Origin: Metellina segmentata
Lineage: Eukaryota > Arthropoda > Arachnida > Araneae > Tetragnathidae
Assembly (NCBI GenBank): GCA_947359465.1
Contig: OX375873.1
Location: 72,615,477-72,679,476 of the forward strand
DNA length: 64,000 nt
Reading direction: 5' to 3'
The position numbers were made by a program, and so were the translations under genes. Below, piece after piece: positions 22,072 to 33,700 of the stretch (position 1 is its first letter; each line of letters begins with the position of its first letter). The notes under the pieces are model-generated. The model had not been told where the DNA came from. It was given only the letters and a program-made list of their open reading frames with translations, and searched no databases.

Positions 22072-25000
22072 ACGAAAACATTCTTTCTATATCAAGTCAC
22101 TCATAATGCAGAATTTATTGTTTCATGAAAATAATTTAATAAATAAATATAGGAATGCTATATATTTATAAATCAAAACTGGTTAAAAAATATAGAGAGA
22201 GCTAACATCTATAACATTGAATTACATTGAATTAACATTGAACAACATAATAAACATTGAATTGCTATACTCATGATAGTTAATTTACAGTTATTCATAC
22301 ACTTGGTAAAACTGTATCATATTTCGTCTTTAAACTGAATAATAAGTATTATGGAATAAGTGTCATTAGAATTAAAATTTATAATTTAAAAAAATCTTCT
22401 AAATTTGAAATTTAAAACTTTAATATTTTTTGACATTACATAAATGTATATAAATATAATTATTTTAAAAGTGAAAAGTTAGAATAAACGTAAAATTAAT
22501 TTATAAAAAAAGAAGCATTGTACAAATATTTCTATTAAAAATAAGAGATTGAAGTTAAAAACTAGTGTTTTTAACAAATTTTGATAAGTAGTGCTACAAG
22601 TGAAAATTTTTAATTTATACATTACTTTATTTTATAGACGGAGAATGACATGGAAAACTACTGGGAGTATCGTCTCTCTTGCAGTACGAAGCAACATAGC
22701 TTTCCCCTCATTTATTTAGCATTAAAACTAATATTTTTAAACAATTACGAATTTTGTTTTAAATTTGCATAATTTTATAAAATCGCAAGGTTTCAAATTC
22801 TTACAATTTCAATCAAATTATCACACTACCTTCTTCATGGTTTAAAATGTTGGACTACCAAACGTTGTGTTCAATATTTAATGCAGTTGCAATTCTAGCA
22901 AAAAGCTTCTCTACACATGTTATTTTTGGACCATCCTTTAGTACATTACGTTTTACCGCTTATATATTTTAAAAATTACTGTTCATTAACTAACAAAAAT
23001 AATTTTGCTAAAAAATTAGAGTAGAAAATTAATTTTAAGTTAGCTTTCAAAATTCACTATTTTGATACCCCTACAATTTTAATCTACTTTGAAATTATTT
23101 TCCTAATATAAAGCTCTTATTTGATATACTATTCTAATCATCTATATAAAAAAATCTATTTCAGAATGAATTGTGTTACTTATTAAGGAAAAGAGAACAG
23201 CTATTAATATTCTATTTTCTTAAGTACAACTTTTTGATAATAGCACTACTCTTTAAAAGCAATATAAAATTACATTTTTTTTAAATAAACATGTTGTTCA
23301 AAATATTATCTTACTCTTTTACGCCATTTCTACTCCCATAAAATTTGGATGGTTTCCCAGAAAAGAAAACATGGATAAACCATCCCATTTAGGTAGATTA
23401 TCCGACAGGCCTTTTACAAAGACTTGTACTACAGTCGTCATTTTTAATGAAGAAATCTGCATAATAATAATGTAAAGACTATAATTCAACACAATTATTT
23501 AAAAAATAAAATTAGGGTAAAATCAATGAAAGCCACCTGAAATAACATGCAGCCAGCGAATGTAGCCAGAGATTTCATGTACTTTGACGTCACACCAAGC
23601 TCCACCCCGTTTTCAGTCACGTGACTCATACGCGTTTTTTAGTCGCTTATAACTCTTAAATTAAAACTTTTTGTGTTTTTTAAAGTTGATTTTCGGATTG
23701 TTCATGATCTAATTTGCAAAATTAATTCCATTTCCGGACGTTTTGTGACCTAGTGCATATTCCCTATTCCGTCCTTCAACACAAAACTAGAAATTTATTT
23801 TACAGTTATGGTAGAATTACAGTACGGTCTAATGATTTCTATATTAGCAATACAAACCAAATCAATCTAGTATTATTTGATAACTGAGAAAACAAAGAAT
23901 TGTTAGTGACCTTGATCGCGCTAAGAGCTCGAAATTGTTCTTCAATGAAAGCTAACGTCAAGATATGTCGAATTAAAGGATTGAAATAAAATTGAATACA
24001 TTATATATTGTAAAATATTGAATGGCAGTTGAAGATTTTTAAATTTTGCGAAACTCGTCGAAAAGCAAAGCAGAAATACATCGAACGCAGTATAAGCGTA
24101 AAATCAACTTGTCAGCTTTCGTCATGAACACTGTTGATCTTGTCTTTATTTCTTCTTTCATTTTCTACACTCAAATAAATGCTATGCTCTAATAAGACGC
24201 ATTCATGTAAAATATTGCATACGTGCTCCGACACAGGCGACCTGATTTTTTTATTCTGAAGCACAATTCTTTCAAAAGCCGGGGCATTTCACGAAAAAAA
24301 CTTAGGAAATTACGCATTCTAGAAAAAATTCTAGCATTTCATCTCTCTTAGATGAAAAAAATTATTGAAAATATGTAGACATTATTATAGAAGAATATTT
24401 TAGAATAAACATACAAATCCTGTTTATGAATCCATATTATTGAATTCTATAGTTTATTTTTATGTAAAATTTGCGGAATATGATTACTTCGTACGTGGAA
24501 CTAATCTCAATGCAAAAATGGGAAGCGAAAAAGCAACCAAACGAGCATTCGATTTTCTTTTTAGATTTAAAAACTCTTTTACCTGAACTATGATGTATAC
24601 ATGATAAATTGCCGTCACTATAGCTGTTTTGAATACAGTATTCAATAACGGCTGATAAATATTCGGATGGAAAACGATTTTTTTTCTCCAACCCTCAAGT
24701 TACGTAGATAATGAAAAATACTAACGTAAAGGAAATCGGATTTTGACTGCGCTCATCATCGTTCATTTCTGCTTTTGTTATGCAGACGATACAAAAATGT
24801 GGACAGAATCTCAAAGAACATTTAAGATGAACTGTTATCTATATTAAATAAAAACGGGGAGGAATTTCGTGAGAGAGATTTAAAATATGCATTTTTTCAA
24901 TTCAAATTACTTATATTTTCTTCTGGTATCAAAATTTCTATGAATTTCGACGAAATCATTTTTAAATAAGAACTGAAATATCACTTTCTGAATTTAACTG

Positions 25001-25633
25001 AAAAAGAACTAGTAAAATTTTTAACAGGAAATGCTTTTTCTAATTACAACAGGTAATGAAATTCCAGACATGTTTTTGAAGGTTATGGAGTCACAAAAAA
25101 GGTGTAACTTCTTAAATTATTCGGTATTGTTTTGTTCCGCGAGTTTCAGTGTTTATTTAATTCTAAACCAGTGTATTTTTTTTAAGATGACTAAAAGGTG
25201 CTAACTATCTTCTGAAAGCAAAATGGCGGAAAGGAGCATGAGAACAAGCATGTTTGAACATTGCCAAGTCTAAAAGCAATATTAGCACTATTATCAGTTA
25301 TTAAAAATTGGGAACCGGTATGATGAAGTTTTAATAAAACAAAATTTATGAGGGATTTTCAGTGTAAAGAAACAATATGGTGTACGAAGATTTTACTTCT
25401 ACGGTCTAATTGATCTCATATGATACAAATCAGCGTTACCTTAAAATGTAGTTTACATCCGTTTTGACATTTGGCTTTTAATCTAATTGGCGTTGACTAA
25501 TCAAATATACATTCGGAATTCATTTTAGGAATTTCTATTGGTGAAGTGCTGAAATGGAATTAAAAAAAGAAAACAAGTGACATATTTTTCAGAATATGTA
25601 CAAGAAACACGTTCCGCTACATAAAGAACTATC
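22072..25633. other. No gene seen
   Basis: Long AT-rich stretch without recognisable coding or bounded repeats. A small cluster of motifs at 23580..23635 contains TGACGTCA (CRE-like) and CACGTG (E-box), unusual against the AT-rich background, but no transcription unit next to it is evident. Confidence 0.45.
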
Positions 25634-25636
25634 TAA

Positions 25637-26076
25637 AGCACGGTGCACACATTTGGTTGTTCAAAGTGCAGCGTCGCTGCCGGTCTGAGATACATTAGAT
25701 CCAATGGAGTAGTGCACACATGCCTCCGGTGCCGCTGCGGCGACGCACGTCCAAATTGCGTGCAATTTATACCGCAGTTCCCCACGGCGTCGCAGCTCGT
25801 CGCACACGCGTCTCCGTTCTGAAGTACCTTGTTTTCATAAACAAATGAAATATAAATAATAATTAATAAATGGTTGTACCCAGTAACGACTATTTTGTTT
25901 CAAAATATACTTTTTTTACACCAAGTTAGCGAAATAAACACGTTTTCTTCGATAGAAAATCTATCGCAAATGGCGCGAAATGAGTACTAGCGACATTTCA
26001 CGGTTATGTGTGCATAGTTGGGCTTCGGTGCCGCAGCGGCGCCGCACTTTGAAAAACAGGATGTGTGCACCGGGCC
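25637..26076. mobile_element. PIF/Harbinger-like MITE with GC-rich ends
   Basis: The left end is AGCACGGTGCACACATTTGG; the right end, read in reverse, is GGCCCGGTGCACACATCCTG. Both ends continue with similar inverted sequence including TTCAAAGTGC(A/G)GCG. TAA flanks both ends (25634..25636 and 26077..26079), matching the TWA duplication of PIF/Harbinger. It is 440 bp with no coding capacity. The ends contain GC-rich local palindromes (GTGCCGCTGCGGC, GCCGCAGCGGC), which stand out from the surrounding composition. Confidence 0.7.
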
Positions 26077-26079
26077 TAA

Positions 26080-27277
26080 ATTAGCTTGAAATAAAAAGCG
26101 TCTTATAGTTTATATGAATATAGTTGACAAAACACACGGATAAAATGCTAAGTTTGATAATTTACCTGTATGTAAATAAGGTATATCCAAACTAGAGTAT
26201 TTAAATTAATAAAACTTAACAAATATCAAGATCTTGATATTGTGATAAAACAATAAAAAGAAATATCTAAATCATGAGTAAAAAAGTATCAATAGAAATA
26301 AATTGAGTTAGTCACACAAAATAAAACTTATATAAGTACGAGGTCATTAATAACAACCACAACATACCCATTAGTAGATTTTTAAGTTAAATTGGATCAA
26401 TGGAATAACGAATTAAAACTTAAAGCATTCTCAACTTTCTTGTAGCTAATGAATGGAATTTTCAAGGTTAAAAACACGTCTTTATACAAAATATTCTTCG
26501 GATAAAACAAGTAAATTAAGGCATTCAGCGGGAATAACAATAAAACTCCCCGACAAGATCCTTACTTGTTATAGAGAACAATATCAGGAAGCCATATTTG
26601 CTCAGCGGGAACATATAAATGTTGCACTCCACCGTATTCATCTGGATCCCAGCGTAACTTGTGATCAAACCATTCCTAAGAAGAAAAATTGTACATTAAA
26701 TGAAATATGTTAATACTAACAATATATATATAACTTCAAGAACGAAAAGAAATTTATATTAATTACAAAAACCAAAAGGATAATTTTAAAAAGTAGCAAG
26801 ATAGTTTCAAGCTGTTTCCGAAAATGAAGAAGTGTTGGTGGATCAGGGAGTCCTCACATTTCAGGAAGGAGCCTGAAGAAGAAATCCCAAAGGAAAGATA
26901 TTTGATGTCTTGGTTGAACATAAATCTACTCTGCTTTCCCTTTTTCATTATTGCTATATGTTAGCTTAATATACATTCGATAAATCACTAACGCAATTTT
27001 GGAATCTCCAAACTAAATAAGCCCAGGTGAAAATGACCATCTCTAGCATACAGCTTCGTGCCTTGTGTCATTAGATACTGTAAAGTGACAACATAATTCT
27101 TTTTCCAATTTATTCGCGTAATTTACAGCGGGTATCATTAGTTTTCGTAAGAAAAATTTTAATCTATAAGGTTTTATACTTCTGCCTTGTTATTACTTTT
27201 TTAAGATATTATAAAGAAATTGCACATGTTCCTAATAAATGCTATTTTTAAGACCCCATAAGTTAACCATTGAATCT
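26080..27277. other. No gene seen
   Basis: AT-rich. The 86-codon frame at 26453..26713 shows no domain and is probably chance. Confidence 0.4.
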
Positions 27278-27796
27278 TCTTTTCAACAACAGCCGACCAA
27301 CCGGTATAGTGGTTAAGTTGTTAGCCTCTAGATCGGAAGGTCCCTGGTTCGGGCATGGATGTTTGTAAGCGTATGGTGTAGAGGCGGCTGGTGCACCTTA
27401 AATCTGTCGTGGCCGAAAGTCCTCACGTTGGGTTGGTGTGGAAGTTTGGAGAGTGGGGTGCCAGCTCAGGTTTTGCTTCGTCATCTGACCGTGGTTCTAA
27501 ATTACGAGGTATTGTCCTCGGATCTTTCTTTTAAGGGACTGATCCCGGACCGTCGTCAATAGCTCTAGTACAGTGTTTCCCAAAGCGTGGAACGCGTACT
27601 CCCAGGGGTACAGGAATAGTTTGGTGGGCTTGGTGGGGTGCACCGGAGTTTGGTGGGGATATGCACTGCACTTTGCTTAGCTGCGCCTAATTCTACGTTC
27701 TCATGAGTCAAGTCAAGACAGTCTTGTTAGGCGTGAGATGGTCCGGAGTGACACGGCGGAATATACCACACTTCGTTACAGAAACAACTTACTTCG

Positions 27797-28522
27797 TTAA
27801 CCCTCCGTCGGGCGCAACCGTTCCCCACTCCTCTCGTAGAAGGGGTAGAAATCTGCTTATTTTAGTAGTCTCTTATCTTTGCCGGATGTTTGGACACAAT
27901 CTTTTAATTTTATTCGCGCGCTTCGTGGACACCTGCTTGCGTCATTCTGATCTCTCAGGTACATAGCGCACGAATGCGTTACACATATAAAGGTACGTAA
28001 TATCTGTGTTTTAATATCACAGTTGTTTATTTTATTAATATCATGACTGCACAGTGCAAAATATGTGGCTTTTTCCGTAAATATGTGGTAAACGGGTTTG
28101 AGAAGGATGACAAATTATGAATGTAATAAATGTCACAACGCAATCTGCTTGGCTCATGCAAATATGATCTGCGGAACGTGCTGTGCCGTTTGCCGATGCC
28201 CCTCTACTGTTGAACTTAAAGCTGAAGGACTATGACTCAGAGTGAATATCGGCTTTTTAACTCTGCACTACAGTGTATAATTTTTACCAAAATTATTTAA
28301 TTTGTTACCCTGGAAATTTAAGTCAATTGAGTGCTAGATCTGAAATTTTCTTGTAATGTTTTTTAAACATCAAATATGTTATTTTAAAAAACGAATTTCT
28401 TTGTGTTTTGTTTAAATAATCCTATGGAGATCACTGATTACTTTTAGAATTCTATAACTAAAATTAATTTGTATAAATTAGCGATTCTTTTATGTGTGCC
28501 TGTCAGGCGCATTGCGCCCGAA
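27797..28522 (+). mobile_element. Possible piggyBac-like remnant inside the hAT
   Basis: TTAA (27797..27800) is followed by CCCTCCGTCGGGCGCAACCG; TTAA-CCC is the usual start of piggyBac-family elements. The plus-strand reading near 28105..28235 gives six metal ligands spaced C-x2-C-x4-C-x2-H-x4-C-x2-C, which is the spacing of the cysteine-rich domain that ends piggyBac transposases, followed soon by a stop. Near 28508 the sequence GCATTGCGCCCGA is an inverted match to the left terminus over about ten bases, which may mark the right end; no closing TTAA is visible. The rest of the transposase is missing. Confidence 0.45.
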
Positions 28523-28599
28523 CACGTTGGTTCTGTAAATTGCCTCAACTTATCGTTACAAGGCAAAAAAATTACATTGTTTCACGTTCAATATAAAGT

Positions 28600-29335
28600 T
28601 AGATTAGCAAAAGAGGCAACAACAATGGAATGCGTAGATGAAGGGGTGAAATGGCTCAAGAGCCATTACAGAAAGGAAACCACTAGCTGGCTACTTGATG
28701 CATGGCAGAATGAATGGGACGAAGGAGAAACAGGCAGGACGGTGCACGATGTTTTACCAAAAGTATCACTAAAATCATCAAGTTGGACCAGGGAAGAGAC
28801 ACTTTTCTTCACAGGGCACGGCCCATTCCCATCCTACCTAACGAGGTTTAAGAAAATCAAGTCCGAAAATTGCTCATGTGGTGAAATTGGCACACCTCTA
28901 CATTACATCACAGTTTGCCCCCTTACAGACTCATGGCATATGAGAACACCTGCCGACCACCTAAAAATTGAATGGCTCAGGAACATTGCATGCAACAAGG
29001 GCTCGAGGGTTAAAATTATTAACATGGTGAGATTCATTGAAAATCATCAGGACTTGATTATCCTAAGAGACTAAGAAAAGCGAACTTTTTTCTCACCTTG
29101 CATGATGTATATATATATATATATATATATTTATAATGTAACCTAGTATAGTGATTTAATGTATATACTGTATAGATGTAAGGATGCATAAATGTAATGT
29201 AATGTGCTCTAACATTCTGAGTAGACATGTCACCTTGGTGGCATGCTCTACTCATCCAACCACACTTATTTAAACTGGTACAGTGTCTCACGACACTAGG
29301 CACGGGAGTGTGTGTTGGTGTTAGTTAGTTAGTTT
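28600..29335 (+). mobile_element. 5'-truncated non-LTR retrotransposon (R1/Jockey-like) fragment
   Basis: The 14-base sequence GTTCAATATAAAGT occurs at 28586..28599 and 29336..29349 and marks the target duplication, so the inserted piece is 28600..29335. It contains the C-terminal end of an ORF2 (28601..29074) and a 3' UTR with a (TA)n tract (about 29107..29130), ending in repeated TTAG (TTAGTTAGTTAG) instead of poly(A). It is a typical 5'-truncated copy made by target-primed reverse transcription. Confidence 0.92.
28601..29074 (+). pseudogene. Non-LTR retrotransposon ORF2 C-terminal fragment
   Basis: The intact frame encodes about 157 residues after the insertion point: RLAKEATT...KWLKSHY, then DVLPKVSL, LFFTGHGPFPSYLTRF, and CSCGEIGTPLHYITVCPLT. 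The last segment is the C-x-C-G ... H-x4-C zinc-binding motif downstream of the RNase H domain in R1/Jockey-clade ORF2 proteins. Reverse transcriptase and endonuclease domains are absent because of 5' truncation. The frame is fused by chance with the upstream hAT frame, so the apparent start at 28469 does not belong to it. The undamaged frame suggests recent insertion. Confidence 0.85.
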
Positions 29336-30382
29336 GTTCAATATAAAGTGAATACTGCCATTTCAAAACTAAAGCTACGGCAAAAGAGAGTTGGTAATGG
29401 AGAAGTAGACTCGTTTCGCTCTCTTCATGAGTTTATAACAAGTTCGACTACTAAAATTGATGCTGATACTCTGAAATGCATAACACAGCATTTGGAGAGT
29501 TTGCAAGTGGGCTTGAAAAACTATTTCCCTGATTGAACCAAAAATATTGAATGGATAAGGTATCCGTTTAACATTAACACAACATCCATGCCAGAAGATT
29601 TGTCGCATGCGGAAGAAGAGCAATTGTTGGAATTGGCTTCAGACGGATTCTTGAAAAATAAACATAAGAAGAGTACTTTAACATCATTCTGTTTACAAAT
29701 GCAACTTGTGTATCCGGTTTTAACAGAAAAAGTTCTAAAATATATCTTGCCTTTTCCAACTTCATATTTATGTGAAGTTGCTTTTTCAGCATTTGTAGAC
29801 ATAAAGTCGAAAAAAGGAACAGACTATTGGACGAGGAACTACATCTCAGATTAAAATTAAAAACCAGGGAACAAAATTATGACGATCTGTTATCTCAGCA
29901 CAAACAATTTCATCCTTCTCATTGATCCAAATAAACGTTATTTATAATATAACTTTCATTTATATTTTATTATGAATAATTTTATTTCTCTTTTCCTATT
30001 ATTTTGTGTGATTTTGTGTATTTTATGTAAAAAAAGAAGAAAAAAATACATTTTGATTGTTATTAAAATACATCCATTTTTTTAAAGAGGGGTACTCAGC
30101 ATTACGAAAATTATAGAAGGGGTACACATATGTCAAAAGTTTGGGAAACACTACTCTAGTACGACGTTAACTAAAATTACTATTATCATCTTTTCAACAA
30201 CAAATTATCAGTAGTCTTACATCCTTTTGTGCATGAATACGTATCGTTCTCCAACTTTGAATACGCTTAAATAAAAATTGGCACTAGATATTAGGAGTGT
30301 TACTTCCTAATGTAATAAAGCGGCAAACATTGTGAAAGGATTCAAACCTGGATGCTTAAAGAAAATCAACATAGAATAATGT

Positions 30383-30719
30383 TTAAAACGAGTCTCACAC
30401 GTAAAAAATGCTTATTTTATTTTCTCTAAGATTGAAGTTGTATTTTTTTTTGCTTTTATCAATGTGACATAGGTGTTTATTCAGCCTTTAAAAATTATAT
30501 TCTATGGCAAATACTCACTACGTGAGTATTTGTTTGCACAATCAGCCGTTTTAAAACGAGTCTCACACGTAAAAAATGCTTATTTTATTTTCTCTAAGAT
30601 TGAAGTTGTATTTTTTTTTTGCTTTTATCAATGTGACATAGGTGTTTATTCAGCCTTTAAAAATTATATTCTATGGCAAATACTCACTACGTGAGTATTT
30701 GTTTGCACAATCAACCGTT
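30383..30719. repeat. 168-bp tandem duplication
   Basis: Two adjacent copies (30383..30550 and 30551..30719) differ by about one T in a homopolymer and one substitution (CAGCCG/CAACCG). No coding content. It is a recent segmental tandem duplication. Confidence 0.95.
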
Positions 30720-33700
30720 TGCACACGTTTGACAATTTTTTATTTTAAAACAAAAAGATACCTTTAATTCGTGCTCATTTAGGCAGTTCTTTAGTTATGC
30801 AGTGCATTGCAATTTTACAAGCTCGTAACTATACTACTAGATCCACCGCATTTGAAAATACTTTTATTGAAAAGAAACGTCCTATTTAATCACGAGAGTG
30901 TCTTTTTTCCAAGTCCTATTCTGTTTGGTAACACTAATAATAAAACCAGGTACACTTTTCAATTAATTTTGAAAGGAATTATTGTTTACCACTTTAATTC
31001 AGGCTTTAGTTCGTAGAAGAAAAAAAAATGAAACCAAATGTTTTATAATACTACATTTAAAAGCAAATTTGCAAAAAAATATTCGAATCGGCAACCTTTA
31101 ACTGTTGGACCATGTTCGAACGAGATATAAAAGCCTTTTTAAAGGTTTCCGCAAACACACGAGAATTTTAAAAAGTCCCCCAAATGATTTTAAGCCGACT
31201 AGACAGAGTGCAGTCGGTGCTGTTCCGCTCTTCACTTTTTACTTGCCGCGTAGTTCAAAAGATTCCAATAATTTTCGGAACTCATTTAAGTATGTCATTG
31301 AGCCAAAGCGAAATTCCCCCGATTCTGTAAAGAGGCAGAAGTTTTACTCCGACGCGACGGTCTTTTCATTTATTATTATTTTTTCCCCTTCTTTTAGAAA
31401 AGCCCCTCGATTTTTAAGATCTTCCGCAAATAAGAACATGGCTCGTCGGAAAATTTAATGAACAACGTCATCTCCCTATCGCCGAGAAACTGGGTTTTCC
31501 TTTAATCAACTTCGATGCTCATTACCAAGGGAAAAGATTTCCCTACGCTCCACCGAAGAAGACTACGACAAGCAGAAAAAAGAACTTCGACCTCGAGACT
31601 TATAGGGGAAAGTCGCAGTTACACGGACAAAGGGAAAAAATGCAGACTAGTACTTTAATTAAAGCTGTAACAGCTGCTAGACTGTTAGCATTGATAATGA
31701 TGTCCCTCACTTCGGTTGACAAGACAGTTATCACCGGCTAGCTACGTCTTCCTTACTGTAAGGACTAATTACTGCTTTTATCTTCATTCATTCGGTTTTG
31801 GGAAATGTACGAACAATCTGTTTCTATTTTTCCGAGGGAAAATGTATCGATTGTGTCTAGAACCGAAACACTAATTACAGAAACATTCTGAGGATTTCTG
31901 TTTTTCTTTCAGTGTGGATTAAAAAAAAGTCAAAAAGACTTGTTTTTGACTGCAAAACATTTATTATCTAGAAATTATGCTTGTTAAAAATAAGATACCA
32001 ACACAATTTTGAGTGAAGGACATGAATTGTGCATTTGCGTAAAATTAGTTTTGTGTTTTCAGTTTAAGTTAAACACGATTTTGTTTGCACTCTGGAAATA
32101 CAAGAAAAACTAAATCTATGTAATTAGAAAGAAAACCAGATAGTTAATTTATTCTACAATGTTTTAAAATGATAAATATACATGCACGCCAAAAAAATAT
32201 TTCCTTTTTGTTTCTTGAATGTAATAAATGCCTCTTGGGTAATCAAATTAAATATTGGAAAATATAATAAATGTATCTTTTTACAGAAATTAAAAAGGGA
32301 ATTTCTAGTTATACTCATACGTTTTGAAGTTAAGTTATATTTATTAATTTAGCTCACAATTTTTTAGATGATTTGAATTTCTGTTGTTGAGAAACAAGTA
32401 AAACTTAATTTACGTTCAAAAATATTATTATTCAAATAGTATTATATTTTAGCATTAAAAGACATCTGGAATATGCATATGTAGTAGATATAGTAGTACC
32501 TAACCGATACATCGGAAGTAAACAAAGCAAATAAAAGAGGTTTCATGTTTTAAAAAAAAATTATTTTATTTACGACGAATTTATCTACAGATACGAAGAA
32601 AAATAAAACCACTTAAACCATTTAAATGATAGTTTGGAACTTATATTTAAAATTATGTCCTATTGAAGCATAAGTGGTACGTTTAAAACTGACATGAAAA
32701 CTTTGCGATTACAGAAAAAATAGACTCAAAATTCTTAACGATGTCAGAAGACCTCAATAAAAATTAAAATACAGAAAGCATGATGTAAAGTATGCTCTAA
32801 AGCAAGTGTTGTAAAGCCGAAATTTGAATTTCTGACCTAAACAAAAATTTTACTGAATTTTATTAAAAACTGCGCCTCAATAGGCAAGAATACCATCGTT
32901 CGCATTCTAAACAGGTACGTGATTCCCATTCATAACTTAATCTCTGAATTGAAAAAAAAAAAAAAGCTATAAGGTATGTGTACAACGAAAAAAAAAATCG
33001 TGTTCGTTGAACATGTGCAGTTCTCCATTCTGATTTTTTTCGCTCAGAATTAATTTTGCATTTCTATATTTTGTTCTAGTTTTAGTTGTAAATTGTGACA
33101 ACTATGCGAGATCATGAGATAAAAAATGATTACGGATTAATATTTTTCAAACTTCTTTTTCTTTTGAATTTTTAAAGTTTTATTTCGCTGTTCTCTTGTT
33201 GTAAATTTAATAAATATTTATTTTTTTACAAATTGTTATTCTTATTAATCACACCCAAAAACAATACCACAAAGGATTCGTTTGTTTTAAAATGCATGGA
33301 AGTTTGTAAAGCAAATTTTAAATGGAACTTTACCGATATTGATATCCTTGATGTTTGAAGAATTACAATTTAGTTCTTTTAAAATATTAAAAATTCTTTG
33401 TCGTAGTGACAGAAAGTCAAGTTTACTTACTTTGAAACTATATTTAAGCCACTAATTATATCCTGTTAAAAGTTTATTGGAATTAACAGTTATCTTTAAA
33501 AATTCGCGTTCAAATTGACCTACCATATTTTCTAAAATAGTAATTAGTTACCTTTGCTTTGTCTATACTAAAAACATTAAATTTTAAAAAAGTTAAAAAA
33601 TGTAAGATTTTTGGATTTTACTATGTCAAGTTTTAACTGTCTAAAATGATAACTATTCCGGACATAAAGCCTGTGACTATCTGTTGTCATAGAAACGACT

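Larger units (their letters stand above)
28469..29925 (+). pseudogene. hAT transposase C-terminal half, interrupted
   Basis: The readable pieces are in order. First, before the insertion, LNLSLQGKK (about 28540..28599). Then, resuming in the same frame at 29348, AISKLKLRQKRVGNG and HLESLQVGLKNYFPD, ending in a stop at 29534. Then 29588..29854, with LPFPTSYLCEVAFSAF. A final piece is shifted by one base at about 29810 and ends at 29925 with RLLDEELHLRLK. LPFPTTYLCE..FSA is the conserved hAT C-terminal dimerisation segment, here of the ZBED5/FAM200/SCAND3-like kind. Damage consists of the non-LTR insertion, one stop, one frameshift and loss of the N-terminal half. Confidence 0.88.
27571..30153 (+). 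mobile_element. hAT transposon (Buster-type target), with nested insertions
   Basis: The 8-bp duplication CTCTAGTA at 27563..27570 and 30154..30161 brackets it; the central TA fits the nnnTAnnn preference reported for the Buster branch of hAT. The terminal repeats are CAGTGTTTCCCAAA at the left and TAGTGTTTCCCAAA at the right (reverse), a classic hAT start. It carries the C-terminal part of a ZBED5/FAM200-like transposase, split by a non-LTR fragment (28600..29335), and a piggyBac-like remnant (from 27797). The N-terminal BED finger and the catalytic core are not recognisable, so it is dead. Confidence 0.93.
27292..30188 (+). mobile_element. SINE-A (tRNA-derived), split by a hAT element
   Basis: The SINE occupies 27292..27570 and 30162..30188, about 306 bp in total. 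It begins GCCGACCAACCGGTATAGTG (box A) and has a box B at CCCTGGTTCGGGCATGG. The body contains CGTGGCCGAAAGTCCTCACG, GAGTGGGGTGCCAGCTC, GTCATCTGACCGTGG, CTGATCCCGGACCGTCG and TCAATAGC. The 14-base duplication TCTTTTCAACAACA flanks it at 27278..27291 and 30189..30202, as for L1/RTE-type retroposition. The box B base order is slightly altered here (GGTTCGGGCATGG), while the copy at 43666..43865 keeps GGTTCGAATCC. Confidence 0.93.

Noticed and set aside
31105..31458. 117-codon open frame as a host gene
   Set aside because: No recognisable family or signal; low-complexity basic sequence in a GC-richer patch.
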